In this document: in pieces, positions 34,791 through 43,994 of the stretch
Layout of the letters: every line of letters begins with the position of its first letter
How positions within the stretch are numbered: position 1 is the first letter of the stretch
NCBI RefSeq assembly: GCF_036322585.1
Contig: NZ_AP024600.1
Coordinates: 1,178,001 to 1,242,000 of the forward strand
DNA from: Luteolibacter sp. LG18
Lineage (GTDB): Bacteria > Verrucomicrobiota > Verrucomicrobiia > Verrucomicrobiales > Akkermansiaceae
Reading direction: 5' to 3'
Length of the DNA stretch: 64,000 bases
Translations under genes and position numbers: made by a program
The notes under the pieces: model-generated
Seen by the model: only the letters and a program-made list of their open reading frames with translations
What the model was told of the DNA's origin: nothing
Databases searched by the model: none

Positions 34791-35501
34791 TCAGGCGATG
34801 TTGGTGAACACCACCTGCACGTCGTCGTCGTCCTCAACCTTGTCGAGAATCACCTGCACCTCGTCCATCTGGGCCTCGGTGAGTTCCACCGGGGTGGTCG
34901 GAATGCGCTCGAGACCCGCCTTCTTGGTGGCGATGCCGAGCGCTTCGACGCCCTGGGTGAGGGCGGAAAATTCGGTGTAGGGGGCGATGGCGCGGGCGAG
35001 GCCGTCCTCAACATTGAGCTCTTCCAGGCCGCTGTCGATCAGGGCGAACTCGATTTCTTCGAGGTTCATGTCCGGCGTCACCTCGAACTCCACCACCGCC
35101 TTGCGGTTGAACATGAAATCGAGCTGACCGCTCTGGACGATCTGGCCGCCGTTCTTGTTGAAGATGGTCTTCAGGTTCACCACCGAGCGGTTGGTGTTGT
35201 CGGTGGCGCACTCGATGTAGAACAGGCTGCCGTGCGGGCCCTTGCCCTCGTAGTAAACCTCCACGATGTCCGCGGCGTCATTGCCGGCGGCACGCTTGAT
35301 GGCGGCGTCGATCTTGTCCTTCGGCAGGTTCTGGGCCTTGGCGTTGGCGATGGCCATGCGCAGCGGGGCGTTGCCCGCCGGGTCCGGCCCGCCGTTCTTC
35401 GCGGCCATGGTGATGGCTTTGGAAAGCTTCGGGAACACCCGGGACATCGTGTCCCAGCGTGCTTCCTTGGCGCGGCGTCGGCATTCAAAGGCTCTTCCCA
35501 T
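34791..35501 (-). CDS. YebC/PmpR family DNA-binding protein
   Basis: A 236-residue protein of the YebC family, reported to act as a transcription regulator and, more recently, as a translation factor at Pro-rich stalls. The typical beginning is RRRAKEARWDTMSRVFPKLS and the body contains NVEDGLARAIAPYTEF and an acidic end (DKVEDDDDVQVVFTNIA). Start MGRAFECRR at 35501 is preferred. Confidence 0.92.
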   Translation of the reverse strand: MGRAFECRRRAKEARWDTMSRVFPKLSKAITMAAKNGGPDPAGNAPLRMAIANAKAQNLPKDKIDAAIKRAAGNDAADIVEVYYEGKGPHGSLFYIECATDNTNRSVVNLKTIFNKNGGQIVQSGQLDFMFNRKAVVEFEVTPDMNLEEIEFALIDSGLEELNVEDGLARAIAPYTEFSALTQGVEALGIATKKAGLERIPTTPVELTEAQMDEVQVILDKVEDDDDVQVVFTNIA

Positions 35502-35580
35502 GGTCGTGAACGGTGGTTCGCCGCCCATTCAACCCGTCCCACGGCGGAGGGCAAGGCGGGAACGGTACTTCAGATTTTTG

Positions 35581-35678
35581 AACCACGGATGAAGAGGATA
35601 TTCACGGATGACAGGGATTCGGGGTTCCACCCGGCTCCACACTCTTCCCATCCGTGTCCATCCTCTTCATCCGTGGTT
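35581..35678. repeat. family C inverted repeat
   Basis: Perfect 18-base inverted arms AACCACGGATGAAGAGGA (35581-35598) and 35661-35678, with another CACGGATG inside the loop. Units of this type (CACGGATGA) are familiar from intergenic regions of Verrucomicrobia and Planctomycetes. It fills most of the gap between yebC and rlmN. Confidence 0.8.
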
Positions 35679-35749
35679 GAAATCCCTGCCTTTCCGAGCT
35701 TTCGCGATTCGCCATTTACCATTCACCCGTTAAGACTTACGGAAGCGCC

Positions 35750-36847
35750 GTGACCGATCTGAAGCCCGCCCTGACTGGAATGACCCCGGAGACCCTCGCC
35801 GAATGGCTGAAGGGCGAGGGCGAACCCGCGTTCCGGGCCGGGCAGATCCTCAATTGGATCTGGAAGAAGAAGGTCTCGTCGATTGACGAAATGACCAACC
35901 TCTCCGCGGCCCTGCGAGCGAAGCTGGCGGAGCATTTCCGCCTCCACGCGCTGGAGCACACCCACACCCAGGGCAGCCACGACACCACCCGCAAGTTCCT
36001 CTTCCGCCTCCACGACCACCGCTACGTGGAAAGCGTGCTCATTCCGGCGAACCCCGCGCTCTACGGCGAGAAATCGGACCGCCGCACGCTCTGCGTGTCC
36101 TCCCAGGTCGGTTGCGCCTACGGCTGCAAGTTCTGCGCCTCCGGTCTGGCCGGGTTCACCCGCCACCTCCAGCCCGCCGAGATCGCCGGGCAGGTGCTGG
36201 CCGCCGAGATGCTCAGCGGCGAGCGCGTGGACAACCTCGTCTTCATGGGCATGGGCGAGCCGCTGGCGAACCTCGACAACCTGCTCACCGCGATCTCGAT
36301 CATCACCTCGGAGTGGGGCCTCCATCTCGGAGCCCGCCACCTGACGATCTCCACCTCCGGCCTGGTCCCGCAGATCCAGAAACTGGCCGATCACCCCCAG
36401 CAGATCCGCCTCGCGATCTCGCTCCACGGCGCGACCGACGAGGTCCGCGGCCAGATCATGCCGGTGAACAAGAAGTGGGGCACGGACGAGCTCTTCGGCG
36501 CGCTCGACTACTGGAACTCGAAGAAGAAGCAACACCTCACGCTTGAGTACATCCTGATCGACAACGTGAACGACTCGCTCGAGCAGGCCCGCATCCTCGC
36601 CGGCCATGCCCGCCGCCTGAACGCGAAGGTGAACCTCATCCCCTACAACACCGTGGAGGGCCTCGACTGGGTCCGCCCCAGCGAAACCCGCTGCAAGGCG
36701 TTCCGGGACATCCTCAAGAACGCAGGGGTTTCCGCCACCCTGCGCCTCGAAAAGGGCCACGACATCGACGCCGCCTGCGGCCAGCTCCGCCTCAAGCAGG
36801 AGACCGAGGAAGGCATCATCGCCGCCCCGGCGAAGCGGTCGCTCTGA
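35750..36847 (+). CDS. rlmN: 23S rRNA (adenine(2503)-C(2))-methyltransferase RlmN
   Basis: Radical SAM methylase acting on 23S rRNA A2503 and some tRNAs. The 365-residue protein has the C-x3-C-x2-C cluster motif (CAYGCKFCASG), VFMGMGEPLANLDNL, RLAISLHGATDEVR and a late Cys in SETRCKAFR for the dual methyl-transfer mechanism. The start is GTG. The stop codon is directly followed by a family B repeat. Confidence 0.95.
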   Translation: MTDLKPALTGMTPETLAEWLKGEGEPAFRAGQILNWIWKKKVSSIDEMTNLSAALRAKLAEHFRLHALEHTHTQGSHDTTRKFLFRLHDHRYVESVLIPANPALYGEKSDRRTLCVSSQVGCAYGCKFCASGLAGFTRHLQPAEIAGQVLAAEMLSGERVDNLVFMGMGEPLANLDNLLTAISIITSEWGLHLGARHLTISTSGLVPQIQKLADHPQQIRLAISLHGATDEVRGQIMPVNKKWGTDELFGALDYWNSKKKQHLTLEYILIDNVNDSLEQARILAGHARRLNAKVNLIPYNTVEGLDWVRPSETRCKAFRDILKNAGVSATLRLEKGHDIDAACGQLRLKQETEEGIIAAPAKRSL

Positions 36848-37068
36848 AGGAGTTGAGCCTTTAGGCGAGGAATGTCTTCCGGGGGGCGGAGGATCTGGAG
36901 ATTTTAGCCGCAAAAAGGCGCAAAAATCGCAAAAGGGAAGAGTTGGAGCCCGTGGAACGGGTTCCGCTACAGCCCGTCTTCTCTTCCTGAAAACTGAACA
37001 CTGCCAACTCGCAAACTTTCAGGCCTCCGCCTCCCCGGAAGACCTTCCTCGCCTAAAGGCTCGACTCC
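36848..37068. repeat. family B repeat element, copy 1 (about 220 bp)
   Basis: A MITE-like element with long terminal inverted arms: 36849-36892 and 37024-37068, core GGAGTTGAGCCTTTAGGCGA. The middle is A-rich (GCCGCAAAAAGGCGCAAAAA). A second copy lies at 39147-39368. The right end encodes the last residues (about ESSL) and TAG stop of the CDGSH gene on the opposite strand, while the left end starts immediately after the rlmN stop. Confidence 0.9.
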
Positions 37069-37280
37069 CCCCCCACGCACCGCAACGCGCGCCCAGTCTG
37101 CGGGCACTTGCACCATCGCACGGTGGTCCTTTGGCCCACCTCGAACTTCACCGGCTGCATGCCGGTGCCCTTGTGGGAGCCATCGCAAAACGGCGGGAAG
37201 CTGGAGCGCCCGCAGGCGCACCACCAATGGACGCCCGCCTCGACTTCCAGTTCGAACGGCTTCGCAGGTTCCTCGGCCAT
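37053..37280 (-). CDS. CDGSH iron-sulfur domain protein
   Basis: A 75-residue mitoNEET-like protein. CACGRSSFPPFCDGSH (residues about 22-37) is the complete CDGSH motif C-x-C-x2-S-x3-P-x-C-D-G-S-H that binds a 2Fe-2S cluster. A second half-motif, CKCPQTGRALRC, is degenerate and lacks CDGSH. The C-terminal residues ESSL and the stop are encoded by a family B repeat. A TTG at 37316 is possible but ATG at 37280 is better. Confidence 0.9.
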   Translation of the reverse strand: MAEEPAKPFELEVEAGVHWWCACGRSSFPPFCDGSHKGTGMQPVKFEVGQRTTVRWCKCPQTGRALRCVGGESSL

Positions 37281-37312
37281 CGCTTTGACGCTGCCAGGAT
37301 CCCGGGAACCAA

Positions 37313-37558
37313 TCAATGCGGGAACACGCCGGGCTCCTGAGAAGGAGTATCCAGATGCGCCACCGGGGCCTCACGGGTCTCCTCTAGGGAGATCAAGGAG
37401 CCTTCATGGACGGCCGGAGCCACCCGCTGGGCGGACACCGGAACCGAACCCTTGCCCAGCGCCGGATAGTCCTTCGGAGAGACATCGCGGACGTAAGTGA
37501 TTGTCAGCCAGGTCGCGAACAGGGCGCCCGATGCACAGACAAATGCAGTTGCTTTCAT
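37313..37558 (-). CDS. small single-pass membrane protein
   Basis: An 81-residue protein with an N-terminal membrane helix or signal (ATAFVCASGALFATWLTITY), followed by a polar tail SPKDYPALGKGSVPVSAQR and more Pro/Glu-rich sequence. An AGGAGG-like sequence precedes the ATG. Family not recognised. It lies 32 bases upstream of the CDGSH gene and probably shares its transcript. Confidence 0.6.
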   Translation of the reverse strand: MKATAFVCASGALFATWLTITYVRDVSPKDYPALGKGSVPVSAQRVAPAVHEGSLISLEETREAPVAHLDTPSQEPGVFPH

Positions 37559-37647
37559 TCAGGAGGTAAGGAGCAGCGGTGGCCGCCGGGGACCCGCGGG
37601 TTATAAACGAGTTGCGGGGCTTTGCAAAGGAAAATCCCCCGGCCCGG

Positions 37648-39081
37648 TCAGCTTCCGTGGCGACCCAGCACCTTCGGCGCGCTGGCCGACCCGAAGCGGT
37701 CGATGGCCGTCACCGCCACCGCGTCCGCCGCCGGAATGGTGATGCCATTCCCCGATGCGGGCGCGACCTTCACCATTTTCCACTGGCTGCCGTAGCGAGC
37801 CTGGATGGCCACCTTGGCGGTGTTCGCATCCGAGATCACCCAGCGGACGAAGGTGCCGCCGCCATTGGTCTGGGCGCTCACGCCGGGCGAAGCCGGGGCG
37901 CGGCTGCTGACCCACGGCATCGGCGGCACGGCCGCAGGCTGGGTGTAGGTGCTGGCGAGCTGGGTGGCGATGCCGCCGCGGTTGGTGACCAGGCTCTTCG
38001 CGCTCCACTGGATGTTGCCCACGTAGTTGCGGCCGATCGAGCGGCTGAGCTGGATCTGGTTGATGATTTCGGAGGCCGGGCGGCCCGGGTCCTCGGAGCT
38101 GTTGATGCGGGCGGTGGCGATGCCCGGCCACACCGGGCGGCTGCCCTGCTGGCGCCACCAGGAGAGGAGGGTCGAGAAACTCTGCTTCGCCGGGGCATTC
38201 CGCCAGTAGAGCTGCGGGGCGAGGTAGTCGACCCAACCGTTGGCCAGCCACTTCCGCGAATCGCAGGCGAGGTTTTCGTAACCGTCCAGACCGGCCTCGA
38301 TGCCCGCCGGGACGCCGGGGCGCCAGATGCCGAAGGGGCTGATGCCGACCCGCACCCACGGCTTCTGCTGTTTGACCGCCGAGTAGAGGTTGCTCACGAA
38401 GCCGTCGACGTAGGCGCGGCGCTCGGCCGGGGTCTTGCCGTCCTTGAAGACCATGCCGCCGGACGGATAGGGGTAGAAGTAATCGTCCATGTGCACGCCA
38501 TCGATATCGTAGCGTTTCACCACGTCCAGGATCACGCCGGTGGCGCGGGAGCGGGTTTCCGGCAGCGCCGGGTCGCACCATTTCATCGAGCCGTAGGGCT
38601 TCACCATCCGCGGGTTCGCGCAGGTCACGTGGCTGCTGCAGCAGGTGATCGAGCTGCTGGAAATGGCGCGGAAGGGATTGAACCACGCGTGGACCTCGAT
38701 CCCGCGGGCGTGGGCCTCGCGGACACAGAAGGCCAGCGGATCGTAGCCGGGCGAGCTGCCCATGGTGCCGGTGAGCCACGGGCTCCAGGGCTCGATGGAC
38801 GACTGGTAGACCGCGTCGCAGTGCGGGCGGACTTGGAAGACCACGGCGTTCATATTGAGCGCCGCCATCTTGTCGAGGATGCCGCGCAGTTCCGCCTGCT
38901 GCTGGGCCGCGCCCAGGCCCTTCGAGCTGGGCCAGTCGAGATTGTAGATGCAGGCCACCCACGCGCCGCGGAACTCACGGGTGATCGCCGGCGGCCGGTC
39001 CGCGATCGGCGCAAAGGCCTGCGAAAAGGCCGGGAGCGTGGAGAGCAGCCCGAGGACCGGGAGAAGCAGACGGCGCATCAT
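37648..39081 (-). CDS. glycosyl hydrolase family 10-like exported protein (DUF187/GHL10)
   Basis: A 477-residue exported protein. The signal peptide is MMRRLLLPVLGLLSTLPAFS. The DUF187/GHL10 TIM-barrel begins FRGAWVACIYNLDWPSSKGL and continues with NAVVFQVRPHCDAVY, EVHAWFNPFRAIS, YDIDGVHMDDYFYPYP, VRVGISPFGIWRPG and DYLAPQLYWRNAPAKQ. The last 100 residues, after RNYVGNIQWSAKS, look like a fibronectin-type accessory domain (FVRWVISDANTAKVAIQAR). Its substrate is unknown; related proteins act on cell-wall or extracellular polysaccharides. Confidence 0.9.
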   Translation of the reverse strand: MMRRLLLPVLGLLSTLPAFSQAFAPIADRPPAITREFRGAWVACIYNLDWPSSKGLGAAQQQAELRGILDKMAALNMNAVVFQVRPHCDAVYQSSIEPWSPWLTGTMGSSPGYDPLAFCVREAHARGIEVHAWFNPFRAISSSSITCCSSHVTCANPRMVKPYGSMKWCDPALPETRSRATGVILDVVKRYDIDGVHMDDYFYPYPSGGMVFKDGKTPAERRAYVDGFVSNLYSAVKQQKPWVRVGISPFGIWRPGVPAGIEAGLDGYENLACDSRKWLANGWVDYLAPQLYWRNAPAKQSFSTLLSWWRQQGSRPVWPGIATARINSSEDPGRPASEIINQIQLSRSIGRNYVGNIQWSAKSLVTNRGGIATQLASTYTQPAAVPPMPWVSSRAPASPGVSAQTNGGGTFVRWVISDANTAKVAIQARYGSQWKMVKVAPASGNGITIPAADAVAVTAIDRFGSASAPKVLGRHGS

Positions 39082-39146
39082 GGCCCGCATCATGGCCCCG
39101 AATCCGGTAACCGGCAAGCCACAGAGTCTAACAGTCAGGTTTTCTT

Positions 39147-39368
39147 AAGGAGTTGCGCCTTTAGGCGAGGAAGGTCTTCCCGGGGGCGGAGGATCTGGAG
39201 ATTTTAGCCGCAAAGAGGCGCAAAAATCGCAAAAGGAAGAGCCGGAGATCGTGGAATAGGCCCCGCGAAAGCCCGGCTTCTCTTCCTGAAAACTGAACCC
39301 TGAAAACGAGCAAACTTTCAGGCCTCCGCCTCCCTCTAAAAACCCTCCTCGCCTAAAGGCTCAACTCC
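39147..39368. repeat. family B repeat element, copy 2
   Basis: Same element as at 36848-37068, with arms 39149-39192 and 39323-39368. The inner part differs by scattered substitutions only. The right end encodes the last two residues and TGA stop of the DUF2339 gene on the opposite strand. Confidence 0.9.
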
Positions 39369-42276
39369 CGCCCTCCTTCGGAGCCTCCTCGTCCAGCAGC
39401 CGCTTCATCATCGGCGCGAAGCGGTGATAGAACAGGCCCAGCACCACCAGCGCCAGGCCGAGCGCGACGAACGAGACCACCCGCATGAAGGTGGTGAAGT
39501 CCCACACGTCCGCGAGAAACAGTTTGCACAACGCCAAGCCCAGCAGGATGAAGCCGGTCTTGCGGGAGGTCACGCGGTCCAGCAGCAGGCCGAGCGACAC
39601 CAGCCCGAAGCCGCTGATGGTCCACAGCACCACCACCGACCTCCAGCCGTATTCGTCCACCACGATACGAGTGCTCCAGACGGTGAAAAGCCCGCAGGCC
39701 AGCCACGGCAGCGTCTTGTCCACGAAGCCCTTCAACATCCCCGCGGGCTTCACCTTCGGCGTCACCAGCGCGATCCCCGCCACCAGGAGCACCAGCACCA
39801 CGCCTTCGAACAGGTAGCCGTGGAACCGCGATTGCCACCCGAAGAGCAGCACGTGTGCATAGGCCACCAGCGAGGCGAAGGTCCATCCCCAGGCATCGAC
39901 GGGCGCGATCTGCTTCCGCCACCACGCCAGCGCGAAAGCCGCCGCCGCGGACAGGGCCATCAGGTCGATGAAGCCGCGCGGCACGGCGTAGAGCAAAGCC
40001 GCCGCCCACGCGACGAAGAGCGTGCCGCGCGCGATCACCACCTGTGGGAGAGTCGTGGCTTGGTCACGACGCCAGCTTGAGAGCAGCGCCATCCCCGCCG
40101 CCGCCACCGCGGGCGTGAACGACATCGCCTTCGATACGCCTTCCTGGTGGGTGAGGATGGCGTGCCAGACGATGAGCAGCGCGCCGATGTTCAGGAACGG
40201 CGCGGTGAACTCGAGACGCAGCATTTTCAGGAACCGGGCCAGCGCCACGAACGCCACCGCAGCCACCGCCAGCGGCGCCACCTGCCAGGCCACCACCGGT
40301 TGCAGCAGGTTCAGCAGCTTGTAGAACACCAGCGGCACCAGCAGCGATTGGAGCCACCCAAAGGCCTGCGGTGATTCCGCGGGATCGCTGGTGAACCACA
40401 GGTCGGTTTCCGGCACGGGCTTCGGGCGATGCCACAGCAGGCACGCCGCGAAGGTGGCCGCGAGCGCGCAACCGAATCCGGCGATGCTTCCATCGAGCCG
40501 TGCGTAAGCGATCGCCGCGACGGAGAAGAACCCGGACGCCCACGCCACCTCCGGCAGCCAGCGGCGGCGGTCCACCAGCAGCGAGAGTGCGACAAACCCC
40601 GCCGACAGCCCGCAGACCACCGGCAGCTTCAGCACATCATCGAGACGCGCCACCCAGCCGCACTGGAGAATGGCCAGCGCCGCATAGAACAACGCCGCGG
40701 AGGCCGACCGCAGTTCAGTGGAAGTCGTCCCCTCCGCGGGGCGATCCACATTGAAGCGCACGATCAACGCCGAGCCCGCGACCAGCACCGCCGCAAGCAC
40801 ACCGCTCCACATCGGCCCCGCCGGATTCTCGATCTCCTTGAGGAACAGCTCGAACAAGGCCGCTCCCAGACCCGCCGCCAGGCAGAACGCCAGTTCCGGG
40901 GTCTTCCGGAAACGGTGGAACGCGATCGCAAGGGCCAGCGACTCACCCGCCAACGCCAGCGCGAGGTGGTAGCCATCGAACTTCAACACCACCGCCAGGC
41001 TCAGCGCGGCGAGTCCCTGCACCAGGTTCGACGCCGCCGCGGTGTCCTCGCGCTTGCGGCCGAGCGCGCCCATGATCACCAGCACCGCACCGAACACCGC
41101 CGGCACTTTCCAGAAGCCCACCGGTCCGTAGCGCGACAGCCAGACCAGGGTGAAGGTCAGGAAGAACAGCCCGTTGTTCGCCGCGGTGAAGAACGCGCGG
41201 CCACGGTCGCCCAGCGACTCGCGGAAACGACCGAGCATACCTGGGATGGCGAAAATCGCCCAGCTTCCCGGCAGAAACCACAGGGTCGCCCGTGCGTCGC
41301 CCTGACCCGCGCCCGCCGCACCGAGGAGCTGCCAGCCGCCAAAGGCCGCGTAGGTGCCCACCAGCGAGGCAATGCCGGGACCACTCCAGCCCGGCCGCAG
41401 CATCAGTGCGATACCCATCGCGGCCAGGAACAGGTTTGAAAGCGACGACAGCCAGTCGAGCGGCTGGATCATGGTAGCGTAGGACGCCAGCACGATCCCC
41501 ATCACCGCCGTGGCCCGCGATTGCCGGAGCCATGACACCGCTCCGATCAAGCCCGCGGCCCCGAGCAGCAGCACCGCCGCCAGCACCGGGTTCTCGATCA
41601 CCCGCACGCGCGCCACGTGATGCGCCGCGTAGGTGCAGTAGTAGAAAAACGCCAGTCCACCGGCCACCAACACCTCGCCGTAGCGCTGGTAGCCCTCCTT
41701 CCGCGACAGCCTCCAACCGGTGCCGCCGATCACGAAGGACCAGGTGTACATGATCGCCAGCCGCACGCCCGGCGGCAGACGGTGGATCCAGTTGTGGTAG
41801 GCCCAGTTCGCGCCGAGCACGAGGCCGGTGAGCAGCAGCACGATCCCGATCCGCACCAGCCACACCTTGCCGAGCTGCTGTTCGAATGCCTCGGCCTTCG
41901 GCATCGGTGGAGGCACCGGCAGACGCGGGTCCGGCATCACCTTCGTCTCGATCTTCGGCTGCGGAACCGCGGCCGAAAGGGCCGGGGAAGGAGCCGAAGG
42001 CGGAAGCGGCGGTGGCGTGGACATGGCGACCACATGCATCTCCGCCTCGTGCTTCGCCTCCTGCAGATGCTTCAGAAGCGGCGGCTCCGGTTCCACCACC
42101 GGCATCGGCGGCGGCGTTTCCTCCGGCAGCTCGAGCCCCACCTGCTGCTCCAGCACGTCGAGATCGGCCTTCAGTTTGACGATCGATTCCCAGTGCTTCG
42201 TCTCCACGTTCTCCAGCCGTTTCCGGAGCCGGTCAATCGCGGCGGCAAGCTCGGCCTGGCGGAGGGGATCATTCAT
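39361..42276 (-). CDS. DUF2339 multi-pass membrane protein
   Basis: A 971-residue integral membrane protein. Residues 1-50 form a coiled coil (ELAAAIDRLRKRLENVETKH), followed by a Pro-rich linker to about 130, then 25 or so hydrophobic helices typical of the DUF2339 family (for example KVWLVRIGIVLLLTGLVLGA, RYGEVLVAGGLAFFYYCTYAA). The function of the family is not known. Its last residues GS and stop come from a family B repeat. It starts 99 bases after the secretin-core-like gene upstream and may be in its operon. Confidence 0.9.
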   Translation of the reverse strand: MNDPLRQAELAAAIDRLRKRLENVETKHWESIVKLKADLDVLEQQVGLELPEETPPPMPVVEPEPPLLKHLQEAKHEAEMHVVAMSTPPPLPPSAPSPALSAAVPQPKIETKVMPDPRLPVPPPMPKAEAFEQQLGKVWLVRIGIVLLLTGLVLGANWAYHNWIHRLPPGVRLAIMYTWSFVIGGTGWRLSRKEGYQRYGEVLVAGGLAFFYYCTYAAHHVARVRVIENPVLAAVLLLGAAGLIGAVSWLRQSRATAVMGIVLASYATMIQPLDWLSSLSNLFLAAMGIALMLRPGWSGPGIASLVGTYAAFGGWQLLGAAGAGQGDARATLWFLPGSWAIFAIPGMLGRFRESLGDRGRAFFTAANNGLFFLTFTLVWLSRYGPVGFWKVPAVFGAVLVIMGALGRKREDTAAASNLVQGLAALSLAVVLKFDGYHLALALAGESLALAIAFHRFRKTPELAFCLAAGLGAALFELFLKEIENPAGPMWSGVLAAVLVAGSALIVRFNVDRPAEGTTSTELRSASAALFYAALAILQCGWVARLDDVLKLPVVCGLSAGFVALSLLVDRRRWLPEVAWASGFFSVAAIAYARLDGSIAGFGCALAATFAACLLWHRPKPVPETDLWFTSDPAESPQAFGWLQSLLVPLVFYKLLNLLQPVVAWQVAPLAVAAVAFVALARFLKMLRLEFTAPFLNIGALLIVWHAILTHQEGVSKAMSFTPAVAAAGMALLSSWRRDQATTLPQVVIARGTLFVAWAAALLYAVPRGFIDLMALSAAAAFALAWWRKQIAPVDAWGWTFASLVAYAHVLLFGWQSRFHGYLFEGVVLVLLVAGIALVTPKVKPAGMLKGFVDKTLPWLACGLFTVWSTRIVVDEYGWRSVVVLWTISGFGLVSLGLLLDRVTSRKTGFILLGLALCKLFLADVWDFTTFMRVVSFVALGLALVVLGLFYHRFAPMMKRLLDEEAPKEGGS

Positions 42277-42375
42277 GGGTCAAAAAACGGAAGGACGTTC
42301 AGGAAGGATCTAACATGAGCCGGCGGGCTTTATCCAATCGATTGTGGCGAGCGGTTCATCGTGGAAATCGATGGA

Positions 42376-43947
42376 TCACCGGGTGTCTTCACTGCCCAGC
42401 GCCCGCACCACTTCGGCACGCAGCAACAGCCCCGTTCTCTTCCCACCCGCCTCGGAAACCTGCCACTCCAGGTCACGGCCCACTGCCAACGTGACATTGG
42501 CCGAAGCCTCGACGACCGCTCCCGCCATTGCCGCGGGCAATAGGCATTCGTGGTGGAGATCGACGAGCGAATCACTATCTCCGATTGTCGGTTCGACAAT
42601 CCACCGCAGCAGGTTCCCGCCCTTCCCCGCGCAATCCACCACGGCTCTCCGGCCTGATCGACCGGTGACGCTCATTTCTTTCACCGCCGCCGGAGTTGCC
42701 CCTTGCTCCACCATCCGCAGGCCCACCCGAACGTTTCTAGGAGGATACGTGCACCCTGGCTCGACCAACATGTCGATCTGGTCCAACAGAGGCAAAGCCC
42801 CCTGTTCCACCACGGCCAAGTGCAACTCGTTCCGCATCGGATCGTAGCAAGCCCAATCCCGCTCCCCCAAAACGATTCCGCAATTCTTTAGCAGCGGTTT
42901 CACATCCAGCAGCTTGCCGCCGATCCCCCCCAGCAAGGAAGCGGGCACCTTGATCTCCTTCAGGCCCGATAGGGCATCGGCAGCGGAAGGATCCGCAGTC
43001 AGCCCCTTGATGGCTTCAACCGGCAACCAGTAGGTTTTCTTCGTCAGCTTCGTGCCGGCGATCTCCACTTCGAGCGCGGGTTTGAGGTAGGCATCGTCTA
43101 CCCCCGGCACCAAGGCTTCCGCCTTCCCCGCACGCTCCACCCAACGGGCCTCCCGCAACAAGGTGCCATCCGCTAGCACCCGGTGCGCCTCACCGCAGAT
43201 CCTCCAGGTCTCTCCCGAGGGCGACACCACCTGGAAAAAGAGCAGTGACTTGGAACTCGCATCCGCGATGCTGACCCCGGAATCGACTGACCACGACAGA
43301 TCGCCGTCCTGGCACCGCTCGGCCCATTCCAGCTTGAAGGGCAGGTCGATCGTGTCCGGGGAGTCCGCGAACTCCGGCTGCCCGCTGAACTTCACCGAGG
43401 CAATGCCCGGAGCCGGGAGTACATCCGTCGCTTTCCAGCTCCCGGCCAGCTCTCTCCCGGATCGCCCCCGGCATTCCACGCGCCGCACCGGCTTGTCCGC
43501 CGGGTCATTCCCGCGGAACCACTCGAATGAAAGGGTCGCCATCTTCGGCTGTCTCTCGAAGCGGGAAAACCGCTCCACCGTGCCGAGCAATGACAAATCC
43601 CCATGGGCAATGAGCAGGTGCCGGGTTTCATTCCAGATCACCCAGGATCCCGCCGACATCTTCGACACGCGCTGGAACGCCGGGCCCAGGTCGAACAACC
43701 GATCGCCCTTGGCCGCAAACACCGTGAGCGAGGGTGGCTCCGGGATCTCCTTCGCCACGACTGCCCCGGGTTCCGGCACCACAACGAACGGAGCAGGACT
43801 GAACGGATCGCTGGGTCCCTCGGTAGGCCCACCGGGGGCCGTCAATTCCGCCACCGGCGAGACCGCGAAATGCCAGGCCGCGGTCGCCTCATCCGCCCGA
43901 ACGGAGGAAGCCACAACCAGAACCAAGGCCAGTCCTATCCGATACAT
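42376..43947 (-). CDS. large secretin-core-like secreted protein, copy 1
   Basis: A 523-residue protein with a signal peptide (ending SSVRA). A segment near residue 100 (AGSWVIWNETRHLLIAHGDL) resembles a secretin N-domain, and the same kind of segment recurs as YDPMRNELHLAVVEQG. The C-terminal quarter has LRWIVEPTIGDSDSLVDLHHE, which follows the secretin core pattern. It is a diverged tandem duplicate of the 516-residue neighbour: VVSPSGETW against VVSPTGESW, DVKPLLKNCGIVLGERD against DLKPPLVKLGLPLADGD. No membrane barrel. Function unknown. Confidence 0.7.
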   Translation of the reverse strand: MYRIGLALVLVVASSVRADEATAAWHFAVSPVAELTAPGGPTEGPSDPFSPAPFVVVPEPGAVVAKEIPEPPSLTVFAAKGDRLFDLGPAFQRVSKMSAGSWVIWNETRHLLIAHGDLSLLGTVERFSRFERQPKMATLSFEWFRGNDPADKPVRRVECRGRSGRELAGSWKATDVLPAPGIASVKFSGQPEFADSPDTIDLPFKLEWAERCQDGDLSWSVDSGVSIADASSKSLLFFQVVSPSGETWRICGEAHRVLADGTLLREARWVERAGKAEALVPGVDDAYLKPALEVEIAGTKLTKKTYWLPVEAIKGLTADPSAADALSGLKEIKVPASLLGGIGGKLLDVKPLLKNCGIVLGERDWACYDPMRNELHLAVVEQGALPLLDQIDMLVEPGCTYPPRNVRVGLRMVEQGATPAAVKEMSVTGRSGRRAVVDCAGKGGNLLRWIVEPTIGDSDSLVDLHHECLLPAAMAGAVVEASANVTLAVGRDLEWQVSEAGGKRTGLLLRAEVVRALGSEDTR

Positions 43948-43994
43948 GATCCGCTTGTCGCAAATACATGAACCATTCGCAAGAACCTGGAAGC

